DNA from: Vibrio sp. B1FLJ16
Lineage (GTDB): Bacteria; Pseudomonadota; Gammaproteobacteria; Enterobacterales; Vibrionaceae
Assembly: GCF_905175385.1 (NCBI RefSeq)
Contig: NZ_HG992749.1
Span: forward strand, 186,001 to 250,000
Reading direction: 5' to 3'
DNA length: 64,000 bases
Positions within the stretch are counted from its first letter, which is position 1; each line of letters begins with the position of its first letter. A program made the translations under genes and the position numbers. The notes under the pieces were generated by a model. The model saw nothing but the letters and a program-made list of their open reading frames with translations. It made no database searches and had not been told where the DNA came from. Of the stretch, positions 19,947 to 28,955 are shown piece after piece.

Positions 19947-20074
19947 GCGCGACCTTTGATAGCCTTGTATGGATTTTCCATAGCGGTTCTTAACCTCTAA
20001 CTTCTTTTTGCGAGATAGAGAGGTTCGGCCACCAAGGTTGATATCGAGCTGAAACGATTTTGGAGAAGACATTC

Positions 20075-20311
20075 ATGTCACGAGTATGCCAAGTAACTGG
20101 TAAGCGTCCAGTAACGGGTAACAACCGTTCACACGCACGAAATGCTACTAAGCGTCGTTTTCTGCCGAACCTACAAACTCATCGTTTCTGGGTAGAGAGC
20201 GAAAAACGTTTTGTTAAACTACGCCTTACTGCAAAAGGTATGCGCATCATCGACAAGAAAGGTATCGATACTGTTCTTGCTGATATTCGTGCACGTGGCG
20301 AAAACGTTTAA
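20075..20311 (+). CDS. rpmB: 50S ribosomal protein L28
   Basis: 78 aa, standard L28 length. [32 protein letters not shown] and [19 protein letters not shown] are diagnostic. GGAG at 20062-20065 supports ATG 20075. First gene of the rpmB-rpmG operon. Confidence 0.98.
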   Translation: MSRVCQVTGKRPVTGNNRSHARNATKRRFLPNLQTHRFWVESEKRFVKLRLTAKGMRIIDKKGIDTVLADIRARGENV

Positions 20312-20324
20312 GAGGAAATAGGCA

Positions 20325-20495
20325 ATGGCAAAGAAAGGCGTTCGTGAGAAAATCCGTCTAGTATCTTCTGCAGGTACTGGTCACTTCTACACAACTGATA
20401 AGAACAAGCGTAACATGCCAGGCAAATTTGAGATCAAGAAATTTGATCCAGTTGTACGCCAGCACGTTATGTACAAAGAAGCAAAAATCAAGTAA
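20325..20495 (+). CDS. rpmG: 50S ribosomal protein L33
   Basis: 56 aa, starting [20 protein letters not shown] and ending [10 protein letters not shown]. It lacks the CxxC pairs, so it is the zinc-free form, as in E. coli. AGAGGAAAT lies before ATG 20325, 13 bp after rpmB. Confidence 0.98.
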
Positions 20496-20521
20496 TTGGT
20501 TTCTGACTCTTTTACGAATTG

Positions 20522-20550
20522 AAAAACCCAACTTTCGAGTTGGGTTTTTT
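20522..20550 (+). terminator. Terminator of rpmB-rpmG
   Basis: Stem ACCCAACT / AGTTGGGT with a TTCG tetraloop, lengthened by flanking A and T runs, 26 bp after the rpmG stop. Confidence 0.93.
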
Positions 20551-20570
20551 ATTGTCTAAAATTCGGGAAA

Positions 20571-20802
20571 GGTCCTAGGTTTAAAAAGAGGTCCTAGCTC
20601 CTAGGTGACTAGGTCCTAGAGGCGTTACCCGAGACATCGGTGTTTATTCATTAGCACTTGTGTTTGCTGTTTGGGAATACGGATTACAGATTACGGGAAT
20701 AGATATTTAGTCCATAATATTTTCCTAGGGTCTATAACCTAGGAGCCTAGGACCTTTCATTCCCCTAGGGCCTTTTTTCCCCTAGAACCTAGGATCCTAT
20801 CA
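20571..20802. repeat. CCTAGG-rich palindromic repeat array, locus 1
   Basis: Two arms dense in CCTAG/CTAGG flank a GGGAATACGGATTAC-type stretch (about 20672-20701). The left arm (20571-20620) has GGTCCTAGGT and GTCCTAGCTCCTAGGTGAC; the right arm (20722-20798) has CCTAGGAGCCTAGGACC and AACCTAGGATCCTA. The left arm matches the reverse complement of part of the right arm (GGTCCTAG-CTCCTAGGT), so the element is a large imperfect inverted repeat. It fills the gap between rpmG and the first gene of the LPS region. No gene is seen in it. Confidence 0.8.
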
Positions 20803-20842
20803 CCTTATAATCTTAAGACCTCTTAATCTCGGATCTAAAAAA

Positions 20843-21319
20843 ATGCGCGTTAGTCCGGCACGTCGCCGCCGATGGAATAATATTCTTATTCTGGGCATTA
20901 TTGCTTTTATTGTGATCCTGAATGCGCCGATGTGGATCAAAAGCTACTTATTAACGGAAGAGAGCGCTCCCTACCCAAGCTTATTGCGTTCCGAACATGA
21001 GGTGAGTGCGATTTACTATAGCGGCTGGGAAATCGAGAAGAGCAATGGCCAGTGGCAGTCCAACATTAAAGCTAACATTCCTGTTCAGGAGTTGGTTGCG
21101 CGCTGGCAATCGCTACAGGGTACAGAGCTCTCCGAGCAGCAGTATGACTCACTAAAGCCGAAACTCGATTCACCAGAAACGGTCGAAGTTTGGTATCAGG
21201 GGCTGGACGAACCGCAGCGCGTGACATTCTATCGTTTAGCCGACTTCTGGTTATTTAAAAACTGGCAGGATAAATGGATTGCGATTTCGGTTGAAGGTAA
21301 TTATCTCCTTCCGGAATAA
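20843..21319 (+). CDS. Hypothetical membrane-anchored protein
   Basis: 158 aa, not recognised beyond being the kind of conserved unknown found beside mutM in vibrios. A basic N-terminus (RVSPARRRRW) precedes one membrane helix (about 13-32, ILILGIIAFIVILNAPMW), so the remaining 125 residues should be periplasmic. That part is rich in Trp and Tyr and ends VEGNYLLPE. It sits between the repeat array and mutM, with a 102-bp gap to mutM. Confidence 0.7.
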   Translation: MRVSPARRRRWNNILILGIIAFIVILNAPMWIKSYLLTEESAPYPSLLRSEHEVSAIYYSGWEIEKSNGQWQSNIKANIPVQELVARWQSLQGTELSEQQYDSLKPKLDSPETVEVWYQGLDEPQRVTFYRLADFWLFKNWQDKWIAISVEGNYLLPE

Positions 21320-21421
21320 GCTGGTTTATCTGAATAACCTTAAAGTTGAGCAGTGTATATCTTGCTGTCTTTCGATTATGCTAGCCGCGCAAATTGATAA
21401 GCCGATTTATTGGAGACACCA

Positions 21422-22231
21422 ATGCCTGAATTACCTGAAGTCGAAGTCAGCCGAATGGGAATCACTCCTCATATGCTGGGGCAAACGATCCAGGCATTTG
21501 TGTTTCGTACCCCCAAGCTGCGCTGGGATATTCCGCAAGAGCTGAAACAGCTAGAAGGTCAGGTCATTAGTGCTATCCGTCGCCGTGCAAAATACCTGTT
21601 GATTGAGACCGATGCGGGAACGGCGATTGTCCATCTGGGCATGTCGGGGTCACTGCGTGTGCTGGACGCGGATTTTCCTCCGGCTAAGCATGATCACGTT
21701 GATCTGAAACTGACCAATGGCAAAGTACTGCGTTACAACGATCCCCGCCGTTTCGGTGCGTGGCTGTGGTGTGCTCCGGGCGAGTCACACGCTGTCCTGG
21801 AACATATGGGGCCAGAGCCGCTAACCGATGAGTTCAATTCGGAGTATGTAGCAGAGAAAGCGAAGGGCAAGCGAGTCGCAGTCAAGCAGTTTATTATGGA
21901 CAACAAGGTAGTGGTTGGCGTTGGCAATATTTACGCGAACGAGTCCCTGTTTAAGTCTCGGATTCATCCAACCAGACCTGCAGGTAAAGTCACCTCACAA
22001 GAGTGGAAGTTACTGGTGGATAACATCAAAGCGACGCTGAAAATCGCCATCAACCAAGGCGGGACTACCCTCAAAGACTTTGCGCAGGCAGATGGTAAAC
22101 CGGGGTATTTTGCTCAGGAGTTGTTGGTATACGGCAAAGCGGGTGAGCCTTGCCCTATATGTGGAGAGCTACTTCAGGAGCAGAAGATAGGTCAGCGGAA
22201 TACCTTCTTCTGTGATGAGTGTCAGAAGTAA
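21422..22231 (+). CDS. mutM: Formamidopyrimidine-DNA glycosylase
   Basis: Base-excision enzyme that removes 8-oxoguanine and nicks the strand; 269 aa. The catalytic N-terminus is intact ([10 protein letters not shown]; Pro and Glu after the initiator Met). The H2TH block [14 protein letters not shown] and the C-terminal zinc finger CPIC...FFCDECQK are complete. ATG 21422 with GGAG upstream is required for the catalytic Pro. It converges on the GT90 gene with 18 bp between them. Confidence 0.97.
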   Translation: MPELPEVEVSRMGITPHMLGQTIQAFVFRTPKLRWDIPQELKQLEGQVISAIRRRAKYLLIETDAGTAIVHLGMSGSLRVLDADFPPAKHDHVDLKLTNGKVLRYNDPRRFGAWLWCAPGESHAVLEHMGPEPLTDEFNSEYVAEKAKGKRVAVKQFIMDNKVVVGVGNIYANESLFKSRIHPTRPAGKVTSQEWKLLVDNIKATLKIAINQGGTTLKDFAQADGKPGYFAQELLVYGKAGEPCPICGELLQEQKIGQRNTFFCDECQK

Positions 22232-22249
22232 AAAGTAAGTCAGCGCAAA

Positions 22250-23173
22250 TTACAGTTGCCCTGATTTTTCAAAGTACTTCTTCGCAACTAAAAGTGATAT
22301 CAACCTTTCTCGTTTAGGGTCTTGAAACTGTTCAACCCATTCGTGTGCACGCTGAATGATGATCTCAGCTTCTTCAGGATGGTCGATGTAATACTCCATT
22401 TTTTCAATTAAGTCAGAGTAATCATCTGCGACTTCGACATAATGAATACCAGCCTGCAAGCGACCTTCCATAAACCACGTTTCGTACTTAGGCTTGGACA
22501 TGATCACAAGTGAGTTCGATGACATTGCCCACTTTAAATTCGTCGCAACATCATTGCCTTCGATGGCCAGTAAAAATTTATACTCCAGCTGTTCCTCAAT
22601 CGACATAAACCCTTTTTCCCATGGGTCGCCATTGGAAGGCTTGGTTTGACCAATATTGCACAGCGGGTGGTTATAAAACTGCTCAATGACTTTTTTACGA
22701 TGTGGTTGGTATCCAACACCTCGCCATGCCACCATGTCTTTCTTGTTTCTAAATAGACGTTCATCGGAAACAAACTGGAAGTGGCGAATCTCGTTCAATT
22801 TTAGCAAGACTGAGTTTTGATTGTTTTCCCCAACTGGTCTGCTTTTTAGAAAGCACGGGTATTTTGGGATATCTCGAATATCACCGTTTAAATACTGGAA
22901 AAAGCATCTAGGCGGAAAGGATTTAATCACTTTGTGTAGGTCGAAATAGTATGTTGTACCGCCTGTCTTTTTGTAATCGCCAACATGTGTCGATTTGTTT
23001 TCGGGAAGTTCAAATGGATCGTTAACCTTGTTGTAGTAGTCGACTCGATCCTGGATGTAGGAATCCATTGGATGAGAATCGAGAAGGTGATGAGCCGACT
23101 TAATTCTAATAGAGCTAGGTATTAGTACTTTCAAGCCATTGGTAACGTAATACTTAAATTTCCTGAAACTCAT
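22250..23173 (-). CDS. Glycosyltransferase family 90 (CAP10-like), LPS modification
   Basis: 307 aa. The family core is clear: a [20 protein letters not shown] block, then [20 protein letters not shown] and [16 protein letters not shown]90 bacterial members such as LpsA add sugars (often xylose or glucose) to LPS core. Start ATG 23173 has AAGGTAG upstream and overlaps the coaD stop by 4 bp, so it is translationally coupled. Last gene of a minus-strand LPS operon. Donor and acceptor are unknown. Confidence 0.82.
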   Translation of the reverse strand: MSFRKFKYYVTNGLKVLIPSSIRIKSAHHLLDSHPMDSYIQDRVDYYNKVNDPFELPENKSTHVGDYKKTGGTTYYFDLHKVIKSFPPRCFFQYLNGDIRDIPKYPCFLKSRPVGENNQNSVLLKLNEIRHFQFVSDERLFRNKKDMVAWRGVGYQPHRKKVIEQFYNHPLCNIGQTKPSNGDPWEKGFMSIEEQLEYKFLLAIEGNDVATNLKWAMSSNSLVIMSKPKYETWFMEGRLQAGIHYVEVADDYSDLIEKMEYYIDHPEEAEIIIQRAHEWVEQFQDPKRERLISLLVAKKYFEKSGQL

Positions 23174-23649
23174 TGTGCTACCTTTTTGTTGATAGCGGTA
23201 TGAACACATTCCGGTACGAACTGTTTTACCTCTCCACCATGAATGGCCACTTCACGAACGATGGTAGAAGAAAGGAAGGCATATTCATCGGCCGGAGTAA
23301 GGAATACACTTTCCATTCCTGGCAACAACTTGCGATACATACTTGTTAAGCCAAATTCGTACTCGAAGTCTACTGTGGTACGTAAACCACGTACAAGAAT
23401 ATTGGCTTCTTGCTCTTGAGCAAAATCAACTAATAAACCGCTGAAACCTGAGACTGAAACGTTATTCAGGTGAGAGGAGGACTCTTCGACCAACCTTACT
23501 CGTTCTTCGAGAGAAAACAACGTGTTTTTAGATGGGCTAGCGGCGACCGCGATAATGATGTGATCAAACATATTCGCAGCGCGAGTGATGATGTCTAAAT
23601 GACCATTCGTAATAGGGTCGAAAGTACCTGGGTATATGACTTTTTTCAT
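23170..23649 (-). CDS. coaD: Phosphopantetheine adenylyltransferase
   Basis: Penultimate step of coenzyme A synthesis; 159 aa, hexameric in the family. [16 protein letters not shown] carries the (T/H)xGH nucleotidyltransferase motif, with [14 protein letters not shown] and the C-terminal [13 protein letters not shown]. It overlaps the gene on each side by 4 bp (ATGA type), sitting inside a glycosyltransferase operon; coaD (kdtB) next to kdt/waa genes is an old gammaproteobacterial arrangement. Confidence 0.97.
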   Translation of the reverse strand: MKKVIYPGTFDPITNGHLDIITRAANMFDHIIIAVAASPSKNTLFSLEERVRLVEESSSHLNNVSVSGFSGLLVDFAQEQEANILVRGLRTTVDFEYEFGLTSMYRKLLPGMESVFLTPADEYAFLSSTIVREVAIHGGEVKQFVPECVHTAINKKVAQ

Positions 23650-24676
23650 CGTAGTGCTTTCTCATAAACAGCCGCGTATTGATTCGCAGTGTAGTTGATA
23701 TCAAACGTTTTTAACTTTTCTTGTCCGTTTCTTATAAAGAGCTCTCTCAAGCTTGCATCGCTAGCGACCCTGGTAATTGCATCAGCCAACGCATTAGCAT
23801 CACCAGGTTCAATTAGAATCCCTGTCAATTCAGTCTCAATGATGTCAGGTATGCCGCCAGTATTGGTGCCAATAACTGGTAAGCCTGCTCCCATCCCTTC
23901 GAGGATCACGGAGCCTAAGCCCTCGGTGTAAGACGGGTGGATTTGTAGATCGGCTGCTTCAAACCAATCCCCCATATTTTTTTGTTTGCCTTCAAAGCTG
24001 ACGTTGCTTAAGTCTTTTGACTGTAGCTCAAGAGCTTTCCTTTCAGGGCCATCACCTAGAAGGCATAAGTGGATAGGTATACCTGAGGTTTCAAGTATCT
24101 TTGCTGCAGAAATGGAGACATCAAATCCCTTGTGTTTGAGCATATTCGCGCCATGAATCATTAAGAATTTGCCCTCGAAGCGGTTATGGATAGCTTCGAC
24201 TTTCTCTTCATTAACAGGATACTTGACTGGTGAACTTGGGATTTTATAAGTCTTAGCAGTAGGATAAGCGTCTTTGATTTTTTGAACAATTTCTGTACTT
24301 AAGCCAACTACTGCACTTGCTTTTGAATAGGCTAAGTTCGCCAGCCACTTCTTTTTCAGTTTGTTATCGATACGGCGAGTGATGATATAAGGAACACCAT
24401 AAAGCATATGTTGAATAAGAGCCCAATAAATCGCCCTTCCTTCATGGACATGATGAGTGAGCAATCTTGGGTGGTGGACTTTGAGTGTGCTTTAGTAAAG
24501 TGGCTAGCTAAAACGAGCTTAACATCTAGCTTTTGAACTTCATCAGCGAACGGACTTTTAGGGTTAGCGACAACCGTGAGGTTATAACCCATTTTGACTT
24601 GTTGCTTAAGGAGTTGCAGGGTTTGGTTTTCTCCCCCATGGTACCCAGAAGCTAAATTAACGTGGCAAATGTTCAT
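23646..24676 (-). pseudogene. GT4 glycosyltransferase of LPS core synthesis, frameshifted
   Basis: The N-terminal part (24676 down to about 24483) starts MNICHVNLASGYHGGENQTL. The C-terminal part continues in another frame as VHHPRLLTHHVHEGRAIYW to 23646. The C-terminal half has the GT-B signature region (IHPSYTEGLGSVILEGMGAGLPV, EPGDANALADAI). Adding one A to the AAA run at 24480-24482 (TTT on plus) joins them as HSK-VHHPRLL in a 343-aa protein. As read, both halves lack what they need for activity. It overlaps coaD by 4 bp. Either sequencing error or a true core-sugar mutation. Confidence 0.82.
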
Positions 24677-24677
24677 A

Positions 24678-25460
24678 TTATTGCTCTTTATTGTGCTTCT
24701 TAACGTAATCACGCAGCCATAAGTCGGCATAGCGAGTAAAGATGGTATTGGCGCTCAGCACCGCAAGCAAAAAGCCATGTCGTCCATCTAAGAAGCCACG
24801 TTTGATGATGTACATCTTAAAGAAGCGGAAAAAACCGTGCGTAAAGGCACTGAGTAAAGATGCTGTTTTTTTTCCTTCGCGCTGATCCGCCCAAGACTGC
24901 ATATAAAGTTGAGTTTTACGCGTGTATTCCCCCAGTTTTTCATAGGTGAAGTGCTTGAGTCGTCCATTCAGCGATACGATATTGTAGCCATCAGGAATAA
25001 CGACGCTTTCGTGCACTAACGCATCATTGTATTGAGTCTCTGATGTCTTATACAAACGTACTACCCAGTCAGGAGACCAGCCGGAGTGGCGAATTTCTTT
25101 GGCAAAGGCTGTCGTTAGTCGATTCACCCGGTAGACGTTTTTATCGTTGTGATGAGTTATTACGTAAAGTATGTCTTTGCTCAGTTCATCAGTAACGCGC
25201 TCATCTGCATCTAGCCAAAGAACAAAATCAGAGTCGATATAACGCTGAGCAATTTGGCGTTGCTTGCCAAATCCAGGCCAATCTAAGTTAGTATAAAACT
25301 TATCTGTGTATTGTCTTGAGATGGATTCGGTACGATCAGTACTGCCAGAGTCTAGGATGACAATCTCATCAACCCAATCTTTTACTGTGTCTAGGCAAGC
25401 TTTTAAATGCTTCTCTTCATTTTTTACGATTAAGGCAACGGCTAAAGTTGGCTTGGACAA
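24678..25460 (-). CDS. GT2 family glycosyltransferase (WaaE/KdtX-like)
   Basis: 260 aa. GT-A fold with ALIVKNEEKHLKACLDTV, the nucleotide-binding EIVILDSGSTDRT and the DxD-like LWLDADERV. The SGWSPDWVVRLY and ALVHESVVIP blocks are as in WaaE/KdtX-type LPS core beta-glycosyltransferases (often beta-1,4-glucosyl to heptose I). It lies 1 bp before the GT4 gene and 35 bp after the heptosyltransferase gene, in one operon. The sugar is not certain. Confidence 0.85.
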   Translation of the reverse strand: MSKPTLAVALIVKNEEKHLKACLDTVKDWVDEIVILDSGSTDRTESISRQYTDKFYTNLDWPGFGKQRQIAQRYIDSDFVLWLDADERVTDELSKDILYVITHHNDKNVYRVNRLTTAFAKEIRHSGWSPDWVVRLYKTSETQYNDALVHESVVIPDGYNIVSLNGRLKHFTYEKLGEYTRKTQLYMQSWADQREGKKTASLLSAFTHGFFRFFKMYIIKRGFLDGRHGFLLAVLSANTIFTRYADLWLRDYVKKHNKEQ

Positions 25461-25495
25461 GGTGACTTCCTTCTTAACAAATCAATACAGGGAGT

Positions 25496-26551
25496 TTACT
25501 GGTATTGCGGATACAAATCTTCAATGACGAGATCGAACATACTCATCACCTGATCACTCGTGATACGACTCATTGCTTTTTCATCTTTAGCCCGGGTTCT
25601 CCAGCTAAGCTTTTGGCTAGTTTTTCCTGTTTCGGCCAAAATAGCTTCTTCGTAAACGGATACGACGTATTTTAGATAGCGGTAGGGGCCAACTCGAAGC
25701 GGGTTATGGTGAGCATACAAACCGATAATTGGGGTGTTCATTGCACTCGCCATATGGGCTGGCCCGGTATCTGGAGCTATAACCATGTCAACGTTGTCAA
25801 TCAAAGCAAGCATTTGCAGTATCGAACTTTTCCCCACTACATTTAGACAGGGCTCCTCCAATCGGCACTGAATCTCCTCTGCTAAATCCAATTCAACTTG
25901 GGCAGGACTGCCAGCGAGAATCACGTTCCAGCCTTTCGCTCTAGCGTGCTCTATCACATCTACATACCCTTCAGCATGCCAGTTTTTATAGGCTTTGCTG
26001 GCTCCTGGCACAATGAGCAGATTTGGCTTGTGGTGTGGAATATGGCTCTGAGCCCACACTTGGTCTTGCGTGGAGTAGGATAGCGTCCAATTTAGCTCTG
26101 CTTTAGGAACCCCAATTTGATGTGCAAACGCCATAAGGCCATCTGCCACATGCAAAGATTGCGGGGAAGGGACTTTGATATTGGTAAAAAGCGTCTGAAA
26201 ATCTTGGCTTCTATCATAAGCAAAACCGAGTTTGTATTTTGCCTTAATACCCAATGTAGCAACGCTTGCTCGAATAGCATATTGCATATGCAAAAGAGCA
26301 TCGAACTCTCGGCCTTTTAATTGTCTCCACAGGGATTTATAGCCCTCTAACCCCGTTTTTTTATCAAATACAATGACTTCGATACCTTCAATGGCGGCTA
26401 ATAGCTGTGATTCAAGCTTACCGGTAATCCAAGTAATGTGAGTGGTTGGCCATTGTTTTTGAATAGCTTGTACCGTAGCGATGGTATTACAAACATCTCC
26501 AATAGCGGATAAACGCAAGATACATAATGACGAAGGGGCAGAAGTGAACAT
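25496..26551 (-). CDS. GT9 family LPS heptosyltransferase
   Basis: 351 aa. Begins SLCILRLSAIGDVCNTIATV, the GT9 N-terminus, with HMQYAIRAS, IVPGASKAYKNW and the ADP-heptose-binding VIAPDTGPAHMASAM. This fits heptosyltransferase I (WaaC/OpsX-like) more than WaaF, which is present separately at 36606-37664, but I am not sure. First gene of the minus-strand operon running to 22250, and divergent from dgkA across 106 bp. Confidence 0.85.
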   Translation of the reverse strand: MFTSAPSSLCILRLSAIGDVCNTIATVQAIQKQWPTTHITWITGKLESQLLAAIEGIEVIVFDKKTGLEGYKSLWRQLKGREFDALLHMQYAIRASVATLGIKAKYKLGFAYDRSQDFQTLFTNIKVPSPQSLHVADGLMAFAHQIGVPKAELNWTLSYSTQDQVWAQSHIPHHKPNLLIVPGASKAYKNWHAEGYVDVIEHARAKGWNVILAGSPAQVELDLAEEIQCRLEEPCLNVVGKSSILQMLALIDNVDMVIAPDTGPAHMASAMNTPIIGLYAHHNPLRVGPYRYLKYVVSVYEEAILAETGKTSQKLSWRTRAKDEKAMSRITSDQVMSMFDLVIEDLYPQYQ

Positions 26552-26657
26552 AATTCTTGTCTGTTAAGATGAATAGAGGCAGGTAAATTATGCAGACATC
26601 CCTAATAAATGTAAAATGCACAGCTCGTATATAGCGCAATACTGATAAGTGTTTTTA

Positions 26658-27065
26658 ATGTTAAAGACGACACCAGAACAATCGAAGCAATCTGGAAAGC
26701 CGGGCAGTGGTGGCATAAAGCGCATTGTCAAAGCGACGGGCTATTCGATCCAAGGATTAAGAGCCGCATTTAAACATGAAGCTGCAATTAGGCAGGAGAT
26801 CTTGCTACTGCTTATCTCTCTTATCCTCGCCATTATGTTCGATGTTAGTGTGATTGAGCGAATTTTGATGATAGGCGTCGTCGTATTGGTACTTATTGTA
26901 GAGCTGGTAAACTCAGCGATTGAAGCGGTAGTCGATCGTATTGGTGTTGAACATCACGAACTTAGTGGACGCGCTAAAGATATAGGGTCTGCTGCCGTTA
27001 TGGTTGCGCTAGTTTTCGCCACTTTTACGTGGGTATACATTTTAATCAGTCGTTACCTGGTCTAG
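26658..27065 (+). CDS. dgkA: Diacylglycerol kinase
   Basis: 135-aa membrane kinase that recycles diacylglycerol to phosphatidic acid. Three membrane helices; AFKHEAAIRQEI and the active-site VELVNSAIEAVVDRIG are diagnostic of bacterial DgkA. The N-terminus is 15-20 residues longer than in E. coli (QSKQSGKPGSGG linker). ATG 26658 is preferred over GTG 26649; neither has a strong ribosome site. kdkA follows by 10 bp. Confidence 0.92.
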   Translation: MLKTTPEQSKQSGKPGSGGIKRIVKATGYSIQGLRAAFKHEAAIRQEILLLLISLILAIMFDVSVIERILMIGVVVLVLIVELVNSAIEAVVDRIGVEHHELSGRAKDIGSAAVMVALVFATFTWVYILISRYLV

Positions 27066-27075
27066 AGAGCAAAAA

Positions 27076-27801
27076 ATGATTCAACAGTATCAAGATAACA
27101 ATCAGGTAGTTTGGTTTGATGATGAACTGATATCAGACCCTAGTCAGCCAATCTTTGATCAAAAATACTGGCAGTCAATTAACAAGGTTGTTGGTAGTGC
27201 TAAGGGACGGGGTACTACTTGGTTTGTTCAGCTTGATGGAATGCAGGCGGCATTGCGTCATTACCGTCGTGGTGGCTTATTTGGTAAGTTGGTTAAAGAT
27301 CAGTATTGGTTTTCCGGTTGGGAGCAAACACGCAGCGCTGAAGAGTTCCAACTGTTACTCACATTGAGAAACGCAGGAGTTAACGTACCTCGACCGATTG
27401 CAGCGCGTGCCGTTAAACTCGGCTCTACATATCAAGCAGATTTATTGAGCGAACGTATTCCAAATGCTAGAGATCTGGTCAGTATTTTGCAAGAACGTGC
27501 GTTATCGAAGGAAATGTATAAAAAAATTGGGCAAGAAATTGCCAAAATGCATACGGCAAACGTTAATCATACTGACTTAAATATCCACAATATTCTAATT
27601 GATAATCAAGATAGAGTGTGGATTATTGACTTTGATAAATGTCACTTGGCATCAGAAGGTCAATGGCAAGAACGTAATCTAGAAAGATTGAAACGTTCAT
27701 TTTCGAAAGAAAAAATTAAGCGAGACATACAATGGAATGAGTCTGATTTTGAGGCTTTATATCTTGAAACGGGTATACTTGAGAGAAAGGCTAACAGTTG
27801 A
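27076..27801 (+). CDS. kdkA: 3-deoxy-D-manno-octulosonic acid kinase
   Basis: Phosphorylates Kdo of Kdo-lipid A, as in Vibrio and Haemophilus LPS, which carry a single phosphorylated Kdo; 241 aa. Kinase-like catalytic loop NHTDLNIHNILI and metal-binding IIDFDKCHL, with the KdkA block ALRHYRRGGLFGKLV and the arm YWFSGWEQTRSAEEFQLL. Pairs functionally with waaA at 35341-36612. Confidence 0.92.
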   Translation: MIQQYQDNNQVVWFDDELISDPSQPIFDQKYWQSINKVVGSAKGRGTTWFVQLDGMQAALRHYRRGGLFGKLVKDQYWFSGWEQTRSAEEFQLLLTLRNAGVNVPRPIAARAVKLGSTYQADLLSERIPNARDLVSILQERALSKEMYKKIGQEIAKMHTANVNHTDLNIHNILIDNQDRVWIIDFDKCHLASEGQWQERNLERLKRSFSKEKIKRDIQWNESDFEALYLETGILERKANS

Positions 27802-27933
27802 ATGACTTACTCACTAAGCCTTCTTGATGCAGGTAGAGTAAGGTTAATTGAATATTAGACAAGTGAAGAGCTAGTATTCAAACGAACTTATTTATGGGCT
27901 ATTAGACCCTTGAATATTTATTAAGAGCAAAAT

Positions 27934-28947
27934 ATGTTGAATTCTAAATCAATTTTAATCACGGGCGGCACTGGTTCGTTCGGTAAACAGTTCATCAAAA
28001 CCATTCTTGAGCGCTTCCCACAAGTAAAGAAAATCATCATTTTTTCTCGCGATGAACTTAAACAGTTCGAACTTAAGCAGAAGTATCCGGCTAAAGACTT
28101 TCCTCAACTTCGCTTCTTTATCGGTGATGTGCGCGATCAAAATCGCATGATCCAAGCTTGTGAAGGCGTTGATGTGATCATTCACGCGGCTGCAATCAAA
28201 CAAGTGGATACCGCAGAGTACAACCCGACAGAGTGTATTCGTACGAACGTCGATGGTGCGGAAAATGTTATTCACGCGGCACTTCAATGCGGCGTTAAAG
28301 ATGTGGTGGCGTTGTCGACAGATAAAGCGTGTGCGCCTATCAACTTGTACGGCGCGACGAAACTGGCTTCAGACAAGCTGTTTACCGCGGCCAACAATAT
28401 CAAAGGCTCTAAAGACATTCGATTCAGTGTGGTTCGTTACGGTAACGTAATGGGTTCACGTGGTTCGGTTATCCCTTTCTTCTTGAACAAACGCTCAGAA
28501 GGCGTATTGCCAATTACGCATGAAGAGATGACCCGTTTTAACATCTCTTTGCAAGATGGCGTAAATATGGTGATGTACGCACTTGAGCACCATTTAGGTG
28601 GTGAGATATTCATACCGAAGATCCCATCTTACAAAATCTTAGACATTGCAGAAGCAGTGGCACCTGAATGTGAGACTAAAGTGGTTGGTATTCGCCCTGG
28701 TGAAAAGCTGCACGAAGAAATGATCACAGATACGGACTCCTTAAATACTATCGACCTAGGCAAGTACTACGCGATCTTGCCTTCGGTATCTTTTACTTAC
28801 ACCGAAGAAGAGTATCTAACGCACCATAAAGCAGAAAAAGTGCCGTTTGGATTTAAGTACAACTCTGGAACGAATACCGAGTGGGAAACGATTGAAAGCT
28901 TACGAGCTTTAGTTAAAGAGCATGTAGACCCTAATTTTACAGTGTGA
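27934..28947 (+). CDS. pseB: UDP-N-acetylglucosamine 4,6-dehydratase (inverting)
   Basis: First step of pseudaminic acid synthesis: UDP-GlcNAc to the 4-keto-6-deoxy-L-altro sugar. 337-aa SDR with NAD-binding TGGTGSFGKQF, the catalytic stretch NLYGATKLASDK and RYGNVMGSRGSVIPFF. Strong PseB resemblance. It overlaps the earliest pseC start by 4 bp and heads a five-gene operon, 132 bp after kdkA. Confidence 0.95.
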   Translation: MLNSKSILITGGTGSFGKQFIKTILERFPQVKKIIIFSRDELKQFELKQKYPAKDFPQLRFFIGDVRDQNRMIQACEGVDVIIHAAAIKQVDTAEYNPTECIRTNVDGAENVIHAALQCGVKDVVALSTDKACAPINLYGATKLASDKLFTAANNIKGSKDIRFSVVRYGNVMGSRGSVIPFFLNKRSEGVLPITHEEMTRFNISLQDGVNMVMYALEHHLGGEIFIPKIPSYKILDIAEAVAPECETKVVGIRPGEKLHEEMITDTDSLNTIDLGKYYAILPSVSFTYTEEEYLTHHKAEKVPFGFKYNSGTNTEWETIESLRALVKEHVDPNFTV

Positions 28948-28955
28948 GAAGTAGC

